In this document: positions 8,504 through 17,001 of the stretch, in pieces | Position numbering within the stretch: position 1 is the stretch's first letter | Layout: each line of letters begins with the position of its first letter | Origin: CAXPZW01 sp964221845 | GTDB lineage: Bacteria; Bacteroidota; Bacteroidia; Flavobacteriales_D; Sanyastnellaceae | Length of the DNA stretch: 64,000 bases | Reading direction: 5' to 3' | NCBI GenBank assembly: GCA_964221845.1 | Contig: CAXPZW010000006.1 | Coordinates: forward strand, 11,297-75,296 | Notes under the pieces: generated by a model | Database searches by the model: none | Seen by the model: only the letters and a program-made list of their open reading frames with translations | What the model was told of the DNA's origin: nothing | Made by a program: the position numbers and the translations under genes

Positions 8504-8528
8504 AGTCGGACAATACTGCCGTTCGGAC

Positions 8529-8565
8529 AAAAAAAATGTCAGCATGTGGTGACATACTGACATTT
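8529..8565 (-). terminator. Rho-independent terminator of the miaB-secG operon
   Basis: Downstream of secG on the minus strand, a stem made of AATGTCAG-TATGT and the complementary ACATG-CTGACATT, with a CACC loop, is followed by eight T. It separates secG from groES. Confidence 0.9.
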
Positions 8566-8587
8566 CAAATGCGTTGTTGGGAGCGAC

Positions 8588-8896
8588 TTATTCGTCGTCG
8601 CCGCCGTCAAGGTTGAGGTCATCGCCGCCCGGGAGCTCGATGTCGTCGTCCACGCGGTCAATGTTGGGGTTGCCGGTATCGTAGAAACGGGCAGATACTA
8701 CGCACAGCACAAACAGTGCAATGCCCAAGTACCATGTTGCTTTCTCCAAAAAGTCAGTGGTGCGTTGCACGCCGCTACCGGCGCCTGCAGACTGGAAACC
8801 AGCAGCCAAGCCGCCACCTTTGGGGTTCTGAACCAGGATTACGAGTGCCAAAAGCACACAAACCACCACAATCAATACAATCAAAAAGGGACCCAT
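8588..8896 (-). CDS. secG: Preprotein translocase subunit SecG
   Basis: The 102-aa inner-membrane protein is part of the SecYEG channel. It has two transmembrane segments (about 4-22 and 54-70) flanking the conserved cytoplasmic loop with V-Q-N-P-K-G-G-G-L and a Gly-rich stretch, then an acidic Asp-rich tail (about 78-102) common in Bacteroidota SecG. It is the last gene of a five-gene operon, 19 bases after the TPR-like gene. Confidence 0.92.
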   Translation of the reverse strand: MGPFLIVLIVVVCVLLALVILVQNPKGGGLAAGFQSAGAGSGVQRTTDFLEKATWYLGIALFVLCVVSARFYDTGNPNIDRVDDDIELPGGDDLNLDGGDDE

Positions 8897-8915
8897 GTCC
8901 TTGAAATTCAGTTAG

Positions 8916-9950
8916 TTACTTCTTCTTATACAGCTTTTTGAGCTGGTTGGCAAAATAAACACTTTTTTCCGGGTATTTCAAGGCCAGCATTTCATAGGCT
9001 TTGCGGGCCTTGCCGAGCTTGCCTTGTTTGGCGTAGATGCGCGCCATGGTCTCGGTCACCAGGGACTCGTCTTCCACGATGGATTCGCGGGCAATGTCTC
9101 CGGGATCAAACTCCGCCACACGTCCGGGGGTGATCTGTGGGTCCTTGGCAATGAAAGCATCGATCAAGTCGTGCTGCTTGCGGCGGGTGTCTTTTTCGGT
9201 AGGCGCTTCGGAATCGGCGTCTGCGGCCTCGGGCGCCTCGGCGGTGGATCCCGTGTCCACTTCTACCCCCAGCTCACTGCTGCGCTTGAGCAGCCACTGG
9301 GCAAACGGACTCAGGTCTTCGGCAGGCGCTTCAGCAACAGGCGCTTGTTCAGCTGCGGCAACCGGGGCTTCTGCCTCGGGCGTCTCGCCCACCTCTTGCT
9401 CAATCACCCGACTCACACCAGCCGCCAGAATATCGGTCTCCAACGCATCCAACGGACGCTTCTCAATCGCCACTTCCTCCACCTCCTCGACCTGTTCAGC
9501 CTCAGGCACTTCAACCTCCTCCTGCTCCACCGCGACCACTGGCTTTGGTTCTGGCTCTGCCGCAACCTCAACAACCTCCACCTCAGCCTCTACAACCTCA
9601 GCTCCAACAGTCTCTTCCTCCCCTGCAAATTGCCCTTGCACTTGCACTAAATCCGGCGCTTCCTCTTGCATTAAATCGTCTTCCCGTTCCGGCACCTCCA
9701 CCTTCCCCTCAGCCACTTCTTTGGCCACCACCAAATCAAACAACACCGCACGCGAGCCGGCGTGCACAGCCGCCACATGCAGCTGGTCGTCGTAACCCAA
9801 GTCGCCGGTGTTGTGCATGGCCTTGGCCAGCAGGATGTGCCCTGCGCCAAACCACGGGTAAGCCTCGGTCAGGGCGCGTAAGGCGGTCACCTGTTCGGGG
9901 CCGAGTCGGTCGGGGGATTGGAGTGCGGTATGGAAATCAGATGCGGTCAC
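8916..9950 (-). CDS. TPR-like protein with long acidic linker (function unknown)
   Basis: The 344-aa protein has a short helical N-terminal domain (about 1-90) containing L-T-E-A-Y-P-W-F, a low-complexity linker very rich in Glu, Val and Pro (about 95-240), and a C-terminal helical domain (about 255-344) with an S-L-V-T-E-T-M-A-R-I-Y-A-K-Q-G repeat that resembles one TPR unit. There is no signal peptide, so it is probably cytoplasmic. Its ATG overlaps the lptE stop by four bases (translational coupling). Proteins of this layout occur next to lptE and secG in Flavobacteriia, but I know of no assigned function. Confidence 0.75.
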   Translation of the reverse strand: MTASDFHTALQSPDRLGPEQVTALRALTEAYPWFGAGHILLAKAMHNTGDLGYDDQLHVAAVHAGSRAVLFDLVVAKEVAEGKVEVPEREDDLMQEEAPDLVQVQGQFAGEEETVGAEVVEAEVEVVEVAAEPEPKPVVAVEQEEVEVPEAEQVEEVEEVAIEKRPLDALETDILAAGVSRVIEQEVGETPEAEAPVAAAEQAPVAEAPAEDLSPFAQWLLKRSSELGVEVDTGSTAEAPEAADADSEAPTEKDTRRKQHDLIDAFIAKDPQITPGRVAEFDPGDIARESIVEDESLVTETMARIYAKQGKLGKARKAYEMLALKYPEKSVYFANQLKKLYKKK

Positions 9951-10465
9951 CAGTTGCCCAGGCTTGCGTTGAAGACCGATTGGGTGAGCTTGTCCAGCAA
10001 TTCATCCCAAAGAGTGGTCTCCACGGTCGCAAAGTCCAAATTGGCATCGAAATCCACAAATTCACTGAAGGTGCGGTTGTCGAAGCTCTTCTCGGGTTCC
10101 TTGTCATTGACGTAGGAAATCCGAAGTGTAACGGTAAGGCGGTTGAGGGCGGCGGTCTCGTCGCTTTGGTTGCTGACAGGGCGTACCTCGTACGCTGTGA
10201 TGAATCCCGAGTAAGTCAGGTCGGCGTCTTCGGCCACCACGTCCAGGGCCGAACGTTGGAGCACCAAGTCCTTCATGCCCTCGGTCAAGCGCTGGGCAAA
10301 AGTTTCCGAAGCCAGCGGGGTTTGCGTGCGCAGGTAATCCACCGCAAAGGTCTCGGCCCCAGAATCGTCGATTCCGGTGAACGAATAGATGCCGCAGCCC
10401 GAAAGGACCACCAGCATCACCAAAGCTGCAAAACGAGTTGCCATCGGGATTCCAACGCTGCGCAT
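9947..10465 (-). CDS. lptE: LptE-family LPS-assembly lipoprotein
   Basis: The 172-aa protein begins with a lipoprotein signal ending V-L-S-G-C-G, with the lipid-carrying Cys near residue 24, followed by G-I-Y-S-F-T-G, typical of Bacteroidota LptE. LptE plugs the LptD barrel that inserts LPS into the outer membrane. Two starts are possible: the ATG at 10465, which overlaps the TGA of the sigma-54 activator, or an internal ATG at 10444 just before A-T-R-F-A-A-L-V. Both give a valid lipoprotein signal. lptD is not in the window. Confidence 0.82.
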   Translation of the reverse strand: MRSVGIPMATRFAALVMLVVLSGCGIYSFTGIDDSGAETFAVDYLRTQTPLASETFAQRLTEGMKDLVLQRSALDVVAEDADLTYSGFITAYEVRPVSNQSDETAALNRLTVTLRISYVNDKEPEKSFDNRTFSEFVDFDANLDFATVETTLWDELLDKLTQSVFNASLGNW

Positions 10466-11718
10466 CACTGCAAATTGTACTCTTTGATCTTGCGGTACAA
10501 GGTGCGCTCAGAAATGCCGAGCTCTCGGGCGGCGTACTTGCGCTTGCCGTTGTGCTTGGCCAGCGCCTTGCGGATCAATTCTTTTTCGGTTTCCACCAGA
10601 CTCAGGGTCTCCTCCACCTCGATTTCGTGCGGTTCGGACTGCACGGTGTGGTGGTGGGTGGGGGTGCTGGTCGAAGGCCCAATGTGCACCAGTCCGGAGG
10701 CTTCGGCCTCTTCCCATTCGTGCACGGCCTGCTCGTCGTGGAAGACCTTGCGCATGAGCTCCTGGTTGCCGGCGGTGGGCTCCAAGTGTCCGGTTTGGAT
10801 GAGCTCCAACACCAGTCGTTTCACGTCGCCCAAATCGTTCTTGAGGTCGAACAGGATCTTGTAGAGGATCTCGCGCTCGCTGAAATCCTGCTTGTTGTCC
10901 TGGTTGATGACCATGGGGGTAGTGTCCCGGTTGAGCTCGTTTTGCGGCAGGTACTTCAGCAAGGTGTCGCGGTCGATGGTGCGTTCCTGCTCAATCACCG
11001 AAATCTGCTCGGAGATGTTGCGCAATTGGCGGATGTTACCGGGGTACGGGTAACGCTCCAGGGCCTCCACCGCATCGGGGGTGAGGGTCACCACCGGCAT
11101 GCGATATTGCTCAGAAATGTCGGCGGTGAACTTGCGGAACAGCAAGTGCACATCCTCCGAACGGTCGCGCAGAGGCGGGATGGAAATGGGCACTTGATTC
11201 AGGCGGTAGTACAGGTCTTCGCGGAAACGGCCTTCGCGGATGGCTTGCTCCATCTTCACGTTGGTGGCGGCCACCACACGCACATCGGTCTTGATCACCT
11301 TGGAGGAGCCCACGCGGATGAACTCGCCGGTTTCCAGCACGCGCAACAGGCGTACTTGGGTCTGCAGGGGAAGTTCAGCCACCTCGTCCAGGAAGATGGT
11401 GCCGCCGTCGGCCACTTGGAAGTAGCCCTTGCGCGCATCCGAAGCGCCGGTAAATGCGCCCTTCTCGTGGCCAAAAAGCTCACTGTCAATGGTGCCCTCC
11501 GGGATGGCGCCGCAGTTCACAGCGATATAAGGCCCGTGCTTGCGGGCCGAGAGGTGGTGAATGATTTTGGGCATCACTTCTTTACCCGTGCCGCTTTCGC
11601 CGGTGATGAGCACCGAGATGTCGGTAGGCGCCACCTGTACCGCTACGCTGAGTGCGCGGTTGAGGGCGGCCGAGTTGCCAATGATGCCGAAGCGTTGCTT
11701 GACGCTTTGGAGTTCCAT
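10465..11718 (-). CDS. Sigma-54-interacting transcriptional activator without receiver domain
   Basis: The 417-aa protein has an AAA+ domain starting almost at residue 1: Walker A G-E-S-G-T-G-K-E at 40-47, the sigma-54 contact loop G-A-F-T-G-A at 87-92, Walker B ending D-E at 111-112, and a Fis-type helix-turn-helix at the C-terminus (about 375-417). The G-A-F-T-G-A loop shows that it activates RpoN holoenzyme. It lacks an N-terminal receiver, GAF or PAS domain, so its input signal is not evident; residues about 270-360 could be a short regulatory linker. It sits between miaB (9-base gap) and lptE (overlap). Confidence 0.9.
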   Translation of the reverse strand: MELQSVKQRFGIIGNSAALNRALSVAVQVAPTDISVLITGESGTGKEVMPKIIHHLSARKHGPYIAVNCGAIPEGTIDSELFGHEKGAFTGASDARKGYFQVADGGTIFLDEVAELPLQTQVRLLRVLETGEFIRVGSSKVIKTDVRVVAATNVKMEQAIREGRFREDLYYRLNQVPISIPPLRDRSEDVHLLFRKFTADISEQYRMPVVTLTPDAVEALERYPYPGNIRQLRNISEQISVIEQERTIDRDTLLKYLPQNELNRDTTPMVINQDNKQDFSEREILYKILFDLKNDLGDVKRLVLELIQTGHLEPTAGNQELMRKVFHDEQAVHEWEEAEASGLVHIGPSTSTPTHHHTVQSEPHEIEVEETLSLVETEKELIRKALAKHNGKRKYAARELGISERTLYRKIKEYNLQ

Positions 11719-11727
11719 GCGCAGGTG

Positions 11728-13161
11728 TTAGGCGTTTGCCGGCACCACTTCACCCAACAAGGTCACGGCGGTGTTGCCGGTAATTTTTACGTCGACGTAT
11801 TGTCCCGGGGCATAGTCGCCCTTTGGGAAGACGACTACGGTGTTCTGGGTGTTACGTCCTTTGAGCTCGTCGTCGGATTTTTTGCTGACCCCTTCGATCA
11901 ACACGCGCTGGGTGCCGTGGGCCAGGGCTGCAGTGCGCTCGGCGCTGCATTCCTTTTGGAGCTCGATGATTTCGGTGAGGCGACGGCCTTTGACATCTTC
12001 GGGCACGTCGTCTTCAAACTTGCGCTCGGCCAAGGTGCGCGGGCGCTCGCTGTACTTAAACATGTAGGCCATGTCGTAGCGCACCTCTGCCATGAGCGAG
12101 AGGGTGTCTTGGTGCTGCTCCTCGGTCTCACCGCAGAAGCCGGCGATGATGTCGGTGGAGATGGCGCAATCGGGAATGATCCGTCGGATGGCGGCGATGC
12201 GATCCAGGTACCATTCGCGGGTGTATCCGCGGTTCATGCGCTTGAGTACCTCGTTGTTGCCGGATTGAACAGGCAGGTGAATGTACTTGCAGATGTTCTC
12301 GTACTTGGCCATGACGTGCAGCACGTCGTCGGTCATGTCTTTGGGGTGCGAAGTGGAGAATCGGATGCGCAAATCGGGGTGCACCTCGGCCACCATGGCC
12401 ATGAGTTGGGCGAAGTTGACTGTGGGTTTCTCTGGATCCTTCACCTCCCCTTTGCTGGTGATGTTCCACTTGTACGAATCCACGTTTTGCCCCAGCAAGG
12501 TCACCTCGCGGTAGCCTTGATCGAAGAGTTCTTGTGCCTCGGCCACGATGCTTTGTGGATCGCGGCTGCGCTCACGTCCGCGGGTAAACGGCACCACGCA
12601 GAATGAGCACATGTTGTCGCACCCACGCATGATGGAAATGAAAGCAGTTACCCCGTTGGTATTAAGGCGCAATGGGCTGATCTCTGCGTAGGTCTCCTCG
12701 CGGCTGAGCAGGACGTTGACTGCTTTTTGACCGGTGTCTACCTGATCAATCAGATTGGGCAGATCACGGTATGCATCGGGTCCCACCACCAGGTCCACCA
12801 GTTTTTCTTGTTCGAGGAGCTTTTCACGCAGGCGTTCGGCCATGCAGCCGAGCACGCCCACCACCAAGTGCGGACGGGATTTCTTGAGGGCCTTGAAAAA
12901 CTGGAGGCGTCCGCGGACACGTTGCTCGGCGTTGTCGCGGATGGCGCAGGTGTTGATCAACACCACGTCTGCGGCTTCCGCATCGCGGGTGGTGGAAAAT
13001 CCCACCTCGCCCAGGATGGAGGCCACAATCTCCGAATCCGAAAAATTCATCTGGCAACCGTAGCTCTCCAACAGGAGTTTACGCCCGTCCTTTTCGGGGG
13101 CGTTGAGCATGGTGGCTTCGCCTTGGCGGCTTTCGTCAATCACTTTGTTTCCTTCGAACAT
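11728..13161 (-). CDS. miaB: tRNA-2-methylthio-N6-dimethylallyladenosine synthase MiaB
   Basis: The 477-aa radical-SAM methylthiotransferase makes ms2i6A at tRNA position 37. Auxiliary-cluster cysteines are Cys36 (S-Y-G-C-Q-M-N), Cys72 (N-T-C-A-I-R) and Cys106 (L-G-C-M-A-E-R). The radical-SAM cluster is Cys181, Cys185 and Cys188 (R-G-C-D-N-M-C-S-F-C). A C-terminal TRAM domain follows (about 410-475). The first ATG is kept because V-I-D-E-S-R-Q-G-E near the start is typical of Bacteroidota MiaB. It is the first gene of the operon ending at secG. Confidence 0.95.
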   Translation of the reverse strand: MFEGNKVIDESRQGEATMLNAPEKDGRKLLLESYGCQMNFSDSEIVASILGEVGFSTTRDAEAADVVLINTCAIRDNAEQRVRGRLQFFKALKKSRPHLVVGVLGCMAERLREKLLEQEKLVDLVVGPDAYRDLPNLIDQVDTGQKAVNVLLSREETYAEISPLRLNTNGVTAFISIMRGCDNMCSFCVVPFTRGRERSRDPQSIVAEAQELFDQGYREVTLLGQNVDSYKWNITSKGEVKDPEKPTVNFAQLMAMVAEVHPDLRIRFSTSHPKDMTDDVLHVMAKYENICKYIHLPVQSGNNEVLKRMNRGYTREWYLDRIAAIRRIIPDCAISTDIIAGFCGETEEQHQDTLSLMAEVRYDMAYMFKYSERPRTLAERKFEDDVPEDVKGRRLTEIIELQKECSAERTAALAHGTQRVLIEGVSKKSDDELKGRNTQNTVVVFPKGDYAPGQYVDVKITGNTAVTLLGEVVPANA

Positions 13162-13180
13162 AGGCTTGCTTAAGGGGGTG

Positions 13181-13188
13181 CAAAGGTA
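13181..13188 (-). promoter_or_regulatory. -7 box of the miaB operon
   Basis: TACCTTTG on the minus strand, 19 bases before the miaB ATG, matches TAnnTTTG exactly. The remaining bases up to topA (13189-13355) hold a weaker plus-strand -7-like TTTCTTTG at 13291-13298 with a TTG 22 bases upstream, a possible topA promoter. Confidence 0.5.
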
Positions 13189-13355
13189 GCGAACCGTGAC
13201 AACTTGTCAGTATTCGAACAGGGGGCTTTCACACATGTTCAGAAAGCAGAGGTGAGCAAAAAAGATTTGGTCGGGAGAAACTTTCGTGGCTTTCTTTGCC
13301 CCCAGAGGCCAAACTGAACGTATATAGGTATGGCTTCCTAACCGCAACCCAACCC

Positions 13356-15659
13356 ATGGCAAAAAACCTGGTAATTGTCGAGTCGCCTGCAAAGGCCAAA
13401 ACCATTGAGGGCTACCTCGGTAAGGATTTCACTGTACGCAGCAGCTACGGCCACGTACGCGACTTGCCCAAAAGCGATCTGGCGATCGACATCGAAAACG
13501 ACTTTGAACCCGTTTACGAAGTGTCGGCCGACAAAAAGAAACTCATCGCGGAACTCAAAAAATTGGCGAAGGCGGCCGAGATCGTCTGGCTCGCAACGGA
13601 TGAGGACCGCGAAGGAGAGGCCATTTCCTGGCACCTGCAGGAAGCCTTGGATTTGAAGGACGAGAAGATCAAGCGCATTGTCTTCTCTGAGATCACCAAG
13701 CCGGCCATCCTCCGCGCCATCGAGAACCCACGCACGGTCAACACCAACTTGGTGAACGCCCAACAGGCCCGCCGCGTGTTGGATCGCCTGGTGGGTTTTG
13801 AACTCTCTCCTGTACTCTGGCGCAAGGTCAAGCCTTCGCTCAGTGCAGGGCGCGTGCAGTCGGTTGCGGTGCGCATCCTGGTGGAGCGCGAGCGCGACAT
13901 CCAAGGATTTGAGTCCACCTCTTCCTACCGCGTAGTGGCGTTGTTTGACGTGGACGGTTCTGAACTCAAGGCCGAGTTGCCCAAGCGCTTTGCCACCGAA
14001 CAGGAAGCGCGCGACTTTTTGCAAGACACCCTCGGCAGTACCTTCTCGATTGCCGACCTGAAAACCACTCCGGGTAAAAAGAGCCCTGCAGCTCCCTTTA
14101 CCACCTCGACCCTCCAGCAAGAGGCCAGCCGCAAGCTGAGCTTCTCGGTGGCCCAAACCATGTCGGTGGCCCAACGCCTGTACGAATCGGGAAAGATCAC
14201 CTACATGCGTACCGATTCGGTGAACCTCTCGGACTTGGCGCTCGACGCAGCCGGCGAGGCCATCCGCAACCAATACGGCGAGGACTACCACAAGCAGCGC
14301 AAGTACAGCTCCAAGAGCAAAGGCGCCCAAGAGGCACACGAGGCCATCCGCCCCACCGACCTCTCGGTGACCAGCGTAGACGGAGAGCGCAACGAAAAGC
14401 GCCTGTACGATCTGATCTACAAGCGCACCATCGCCAGCCAAATGGCCGATGCTCAGCTGGAGAAAACCACCGTTTCCGTGGACATCTCCAACCGCGACGA
14501 ATCGCTCACTGCCCGCGGCGAGGTGATCACCTTTGAAGGCTTCTTGAAAGTCTACCTCGAAGGCACCGACGATGAGCAGGAAGAAACCAAAGGCATGCTC
14601 CCACCCCTCGGCGTGGGCCAAACCTTGAAACTGAACGAACTCTCGGCCACCCAGCGCTTCAGCCACCACCCGCCACGCTACACAGAGGCAAGCCTGGTGA
14701 AGAAGCTCGAGGAACTGGGCATCGGCCGTCCGTCGACCTACGCCCCCACCATCTCCACCATTCAAAAGCGTGGTTACGTGGTCAAGGAAAGCCGCGATGG
14801 ACACAAACGCGAGTACACCCAATTCAAGAGCGACGGCACCCAAGTGACCGAAGCGGTACTCACCGAAATCACCGGCGCCGAAAAGGCCAAGCTCTTCCCG
14901 ACCGACATCGGGATGGTGGTGAACGACTTTTTGGTGGAGTACTTCTCGGGCATCATGGAATACAACTTCACCGCTGACGTGGAGCAGGAATTCGATGAGA
15001 TCGCCTCGGGCACCAAGAGCTGGAAAGAAATGCTGCGCAAGTTCTACTCGCCCTTCCACCACACCGTGGAAGAAGCGCTGGAGAAATCGCAACGCGCCAC
15101 CGGCGAACGAAAACTGGGCGAGCACCCCGAAAGCGGCAAGCCAATCATTGCGCGCATTGGCCGCTTTGGCCCCATGATTCAAATCGGCGCGTCGGACGAC
15201 GAGGAGAAGCAATTTGCTTCGTTGCGTGACGGCCAATCGATCACCACGATCAACCTGGAAGAGGCGCTCGACCTGTTCAAGCTGCCCCGCCAATTGGGTG
15301 AGTACGAAGGCGAGAAGGTCAGCGCTGCCATCGGTCGCTACGGCCCCTACGTGCGTTGGAACAAGACCTTTGTTTCCCTAGACGAGGAGGCCGGTGACGA
15401 CCCCTACACAGTTGAGATCGACCGCGCTGTGGAACTCATCAAAGCGAAGATCGAAGCTGACAAAAAGGCCATCATCAAGACCTTTACCGAGGACGACACC
15501 ATCCGTGTGCTGAACGGCCGCTACGGCCCCTACATCAAGGCCGGCCGCGACAACGTGAAGATCCCCAAGGACACCGAGCCCGAGTCGCTCACCTTTGAGC
15601 AAGTGACCGAACTGGTGGAAGCACACCGTGCCAAGCCCAAACGCGGTCGCAAGCGCTGA
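13356..15659 (+). CDS. topA: DNA topoisomerase I (type IA)
   Basis: The 767-aa enzyme relaxes negative supercoils. The TOPRIM domain is at the N-terminus (N-L-V-I-V-E-S-P-A-K-A-K-T; D-E-D-R-E-G-E near residue 85), and the catalytic tyrosine is Tyr283 in Y-M-R-T-D-S. Instead of zinc fingers the C-terminus has repeats with R-Y-G-P-Y-V and R-Y-G-P-Y-I-K, as expected in Bacteroidota. The ATG at 13356 starts the canonical M-A-K-N-L-V-I-V-E-S; an upstream in-frame ATG is less likely. The stop overlaps the next ATG (TGATG), so the two genes are coupled. Confidence 0.96.
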   Translation: MAKNLVIVESPAKAKTIEGYLGKDFTVRSSYGHVRDLPKSDLAIDIENDFEPVYEVSADKKKLIAELKKLAKAAEIVWLATDEDREGEAISWHLQEALDLKDEKIKRIVFSEITKPAILRAIENPRTVNTNLVNAQQARRVLDRLVGFELSPVLWRKVKPSLSAGRVQSVAVRILVERERDIQGFESTSSYRVVALFDVDGSELKAELPKRFATEQEARDFLQDTLGSTFSIADLKTTPGKKSPAAPFTTSTLQQEASRKLSFSVAQTMSVAQRLYESGKITYMRTDSVNLSDLALDAAGEAIRNQYGEDYHKQRKYSSKSKGAQEAHEAIRPTDLSVTSVDGERNEKRLYDLIYKRTIASQMADAQLEKTTVSVDISNRDESLTARGEVITFEGFLKVYLEGTDDEQEETKGMLPPLGVGQTLKLNELSATQRFSHHPPRYTEASLVKKLEELGIGRPSTYAPTISTIQKRGYVVKESRDGHKREYTQFKSDGTQVTEAVLTEITGAEKAKLFPTDIGMVVNDFLVEYFSGIMEYNFTADVEQEFDEIASGTKSWKEMLRKFYSPFHHTVEEALEKSQRATGERKLGEHPESGKPIIARIGRFGPMIQIGASDDEEKQFASLRDGQSITTINLEEALDLFKLPRQLGEYEGEKVSAAIGRYGPYVRWNKTFVSLDEEAGDDPYTVEIDRAVELIKAKIEADKKAIIKTFTEDDTIRVLNGRYGPYIKAGRDNVKIPKDTEPESLTFEQVTELVEAHRAKPKRGRKR

Positions 15660-16831
15660 TGGATCTTTCGGTGTACTTCCAGCCGGTGTCCAACCGCATT
15701 GCCGGCGATGCCTTTGAACCCAACATGCTGGGCTCGACCTTGGACATTTTCCGTGAAGGGCGTGAATTCCCAGAACTGGAAGGTGTTTCGGTGGCTTTGT
15801 TTGGTGTCAACGAGAGCCGCGGTCACGAGGCCAACAACGGCTGCGAGCATGCCCCCGACGCCATCCGCCGCTACTTTTACCGCCTGTACCGCTTCGACCG
15901 TGAAGTGAAGGTGGTGGACTTGGGCAACATCCAAGCGGGTGCATCTTTGAACGACACCTTTTACGCGGTCAGCGACAGCTGCCAACAACTGATCAAGCAG
16001 GGAATTGTACCGGTGGTGATCGGCGGCAGCCAGGACTTGACCTACGCCATGTATCAAGGCTACGAGAAATTGGAGGACACCATCAACGTAGCCACCATTG
16101 ACCCGCGCCTGGACCTGAGCACCGACGCCGAAGCGCCCCCTTCGGCCACCAACTACCTCAACCGCCTCATTCTTCATCAACCGAACTACCTGTTCAACTA
16201 CAGCAACTTGGCTGGGCAACGTTACCTCACCGACCCCGATATGCTGGAGATGATGGACCGGATGTACTTTGACACTACCCGACTGGGCCAATTGGCCGAC
16301 AACATTCAGGCGGGTGAACCGGCCCTGCGCAACGCAGACCTGGTGAGCATCGACATTTCTGCGGTGCGTCAAACCGATGCGCCGGGCACCGCCGGACGCG
16401 GACCCAACGGTCTGCGCGCCGAGCACCTGTGCCAATTGGCTTGGTACGCCGGCATGGGCGACAAGCTCACCTCGCTTGGACTCTTTGAAGTCAACCCAGA
16501 ACTGGACGAGAACGGCCAGACCGTGCACTTGGCGGCCCAAACCGTGTGGTGCTTTTTGGACGGCTTCTCCCAGCGCAAAGAGGACTACCCCAAATCCTCG
16601 CTAGAGGAGTGCACCAAGTACACCGTGCACCTGGAGAGTTCAGGCCATGATCTGGTGTTCTACAAAAGCGAGAAAACCGACCGCTGGTGGATGGACGTTC
16701 CCTATCCCGCTGGCATCACCAACCGCTACCAGCGTCACCACATTGTGCCCTGCACCTACGAAGAATATCTGCAGGCCGCGCGTGACGAGGTGCCCGATCG
16801 CTATTGGCGTACTTTCCAAAAGCTCGTTTGA
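15659..16831 (+). CDS. Arginase/formimidoylglutamase-fold protein, probably catalytically inactive
   Basis: The 390-aa protein has the ureohydrolase fold and would usually be annotated as formimidoylglutamase. The manganese ligands are largely lost: G-G-[DE]-H is G-G-S-Q (Gln125), D-A-H-x-D is D-P-R-L-D (Asp148, Arg150, Asp152), and S-x-D-x-D is S-I-D-I-S (Asp232, Ser234). Three of six ligands, including both histidines, are replaced, so hydrolase activity is doubtful. It is translationally coupled to topA and sits just ahead of the T9SS operon. From memory, the G-G-S-Q-D variant is common in Flavobacteriia in this setting. A structural or regulatory role is inference. Confidence 0.8.
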   Translation: MDLSVYFQPVSNRIAGDAFEPNMLGSTLDIFREGREFPELEGVSVALFGVNESRGHEANNGCEHAPDAIRRYFYRLYRFDREVKVVDLGNIQAGASLNDTFYAVSDSCQQLIKQGIVPVVIGGSQDLTYAMYQGYEKLEDTINVATIDPRLDLSTDAEAPPSATNYLNRLILHQPNYLFNYSNLAGQRYLTDPDMLEMMDRMYFDTTRLGQLADNIQAGEPALRNADLVSIDISAVRQTDAPGTAGRGPNGLRAEHLCQLAWYAGMGDKLTSLGLFEVNPELDENGQTVHLAAQTVWCFLDGFSQRKEDYPKSSLEECTKYTVHLESSGHDLVFYKSEKTDRWWMDVPYPAGITNRYQRHHIVPCTYEEYLQAARDEVPDRYWRTFQKLV

Positions 16832-16833
16832 GT

Positions 16834-16855
16834 CGTCAACAGTGTACCGTTGACG
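16834..16855. repeat. 7-bp perfect inverted repeat just after a stop codon
   Basis: CGTCAAC and GTTGACG are separated by eight bases, beginning three bases past the stop of the ureohydrolase-like gene. No T run follows, so it is not a standard terminator. It could be a weak transcript end, an RNA-processing site or an operator upstream of the T9SS operon promoter. Confidence 0.45.
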
Positions 16856-16915
16856 TCCCTGTCGCAAACGTTCTAGGCTTCGTCGAAACCCGCTAATAAT
16901 CGGGCTTTCCGAAAT

Positions 16916-16945
16916 TTGGCGCTCTCAGAATTTTAGTTATTTTAG
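16916..16945 (+). promoter_or_regulatory. Candidate promoter of the porP-gldKLMN operon
   Basis: TTG at 16916-16918 and TATTTTAG at 16938-16945 are separated by 19 bases, the spacing preferred for Bacteroidota -33/-7 promoters. The -7 box has one mismatch to TAnnTTTG. The start codon of the PorP/SprF-like gene lies 56 bases downstream. Confidence 0.5.
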
Positions 16946-17001
16946 CGACTTTCCAGAAGTCGACTTAGTACCCAAACGCCTGCAACTCAAGGAAAAGACG
17001 G

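Noticed and set aside
10438..12606. 722-codon plus-strand frame across the sigma-54 activator and miaB
   Set aside because: It spans two verified minus-strand genes and shows no family motif.
13338..15293. 651-codon open frame on the minus strand inside topA
   Set aside because: It is antisense to a complete, motif-verified topA, has no recognisable domain, and is explained by GC-rich codon bias leaving few stops.
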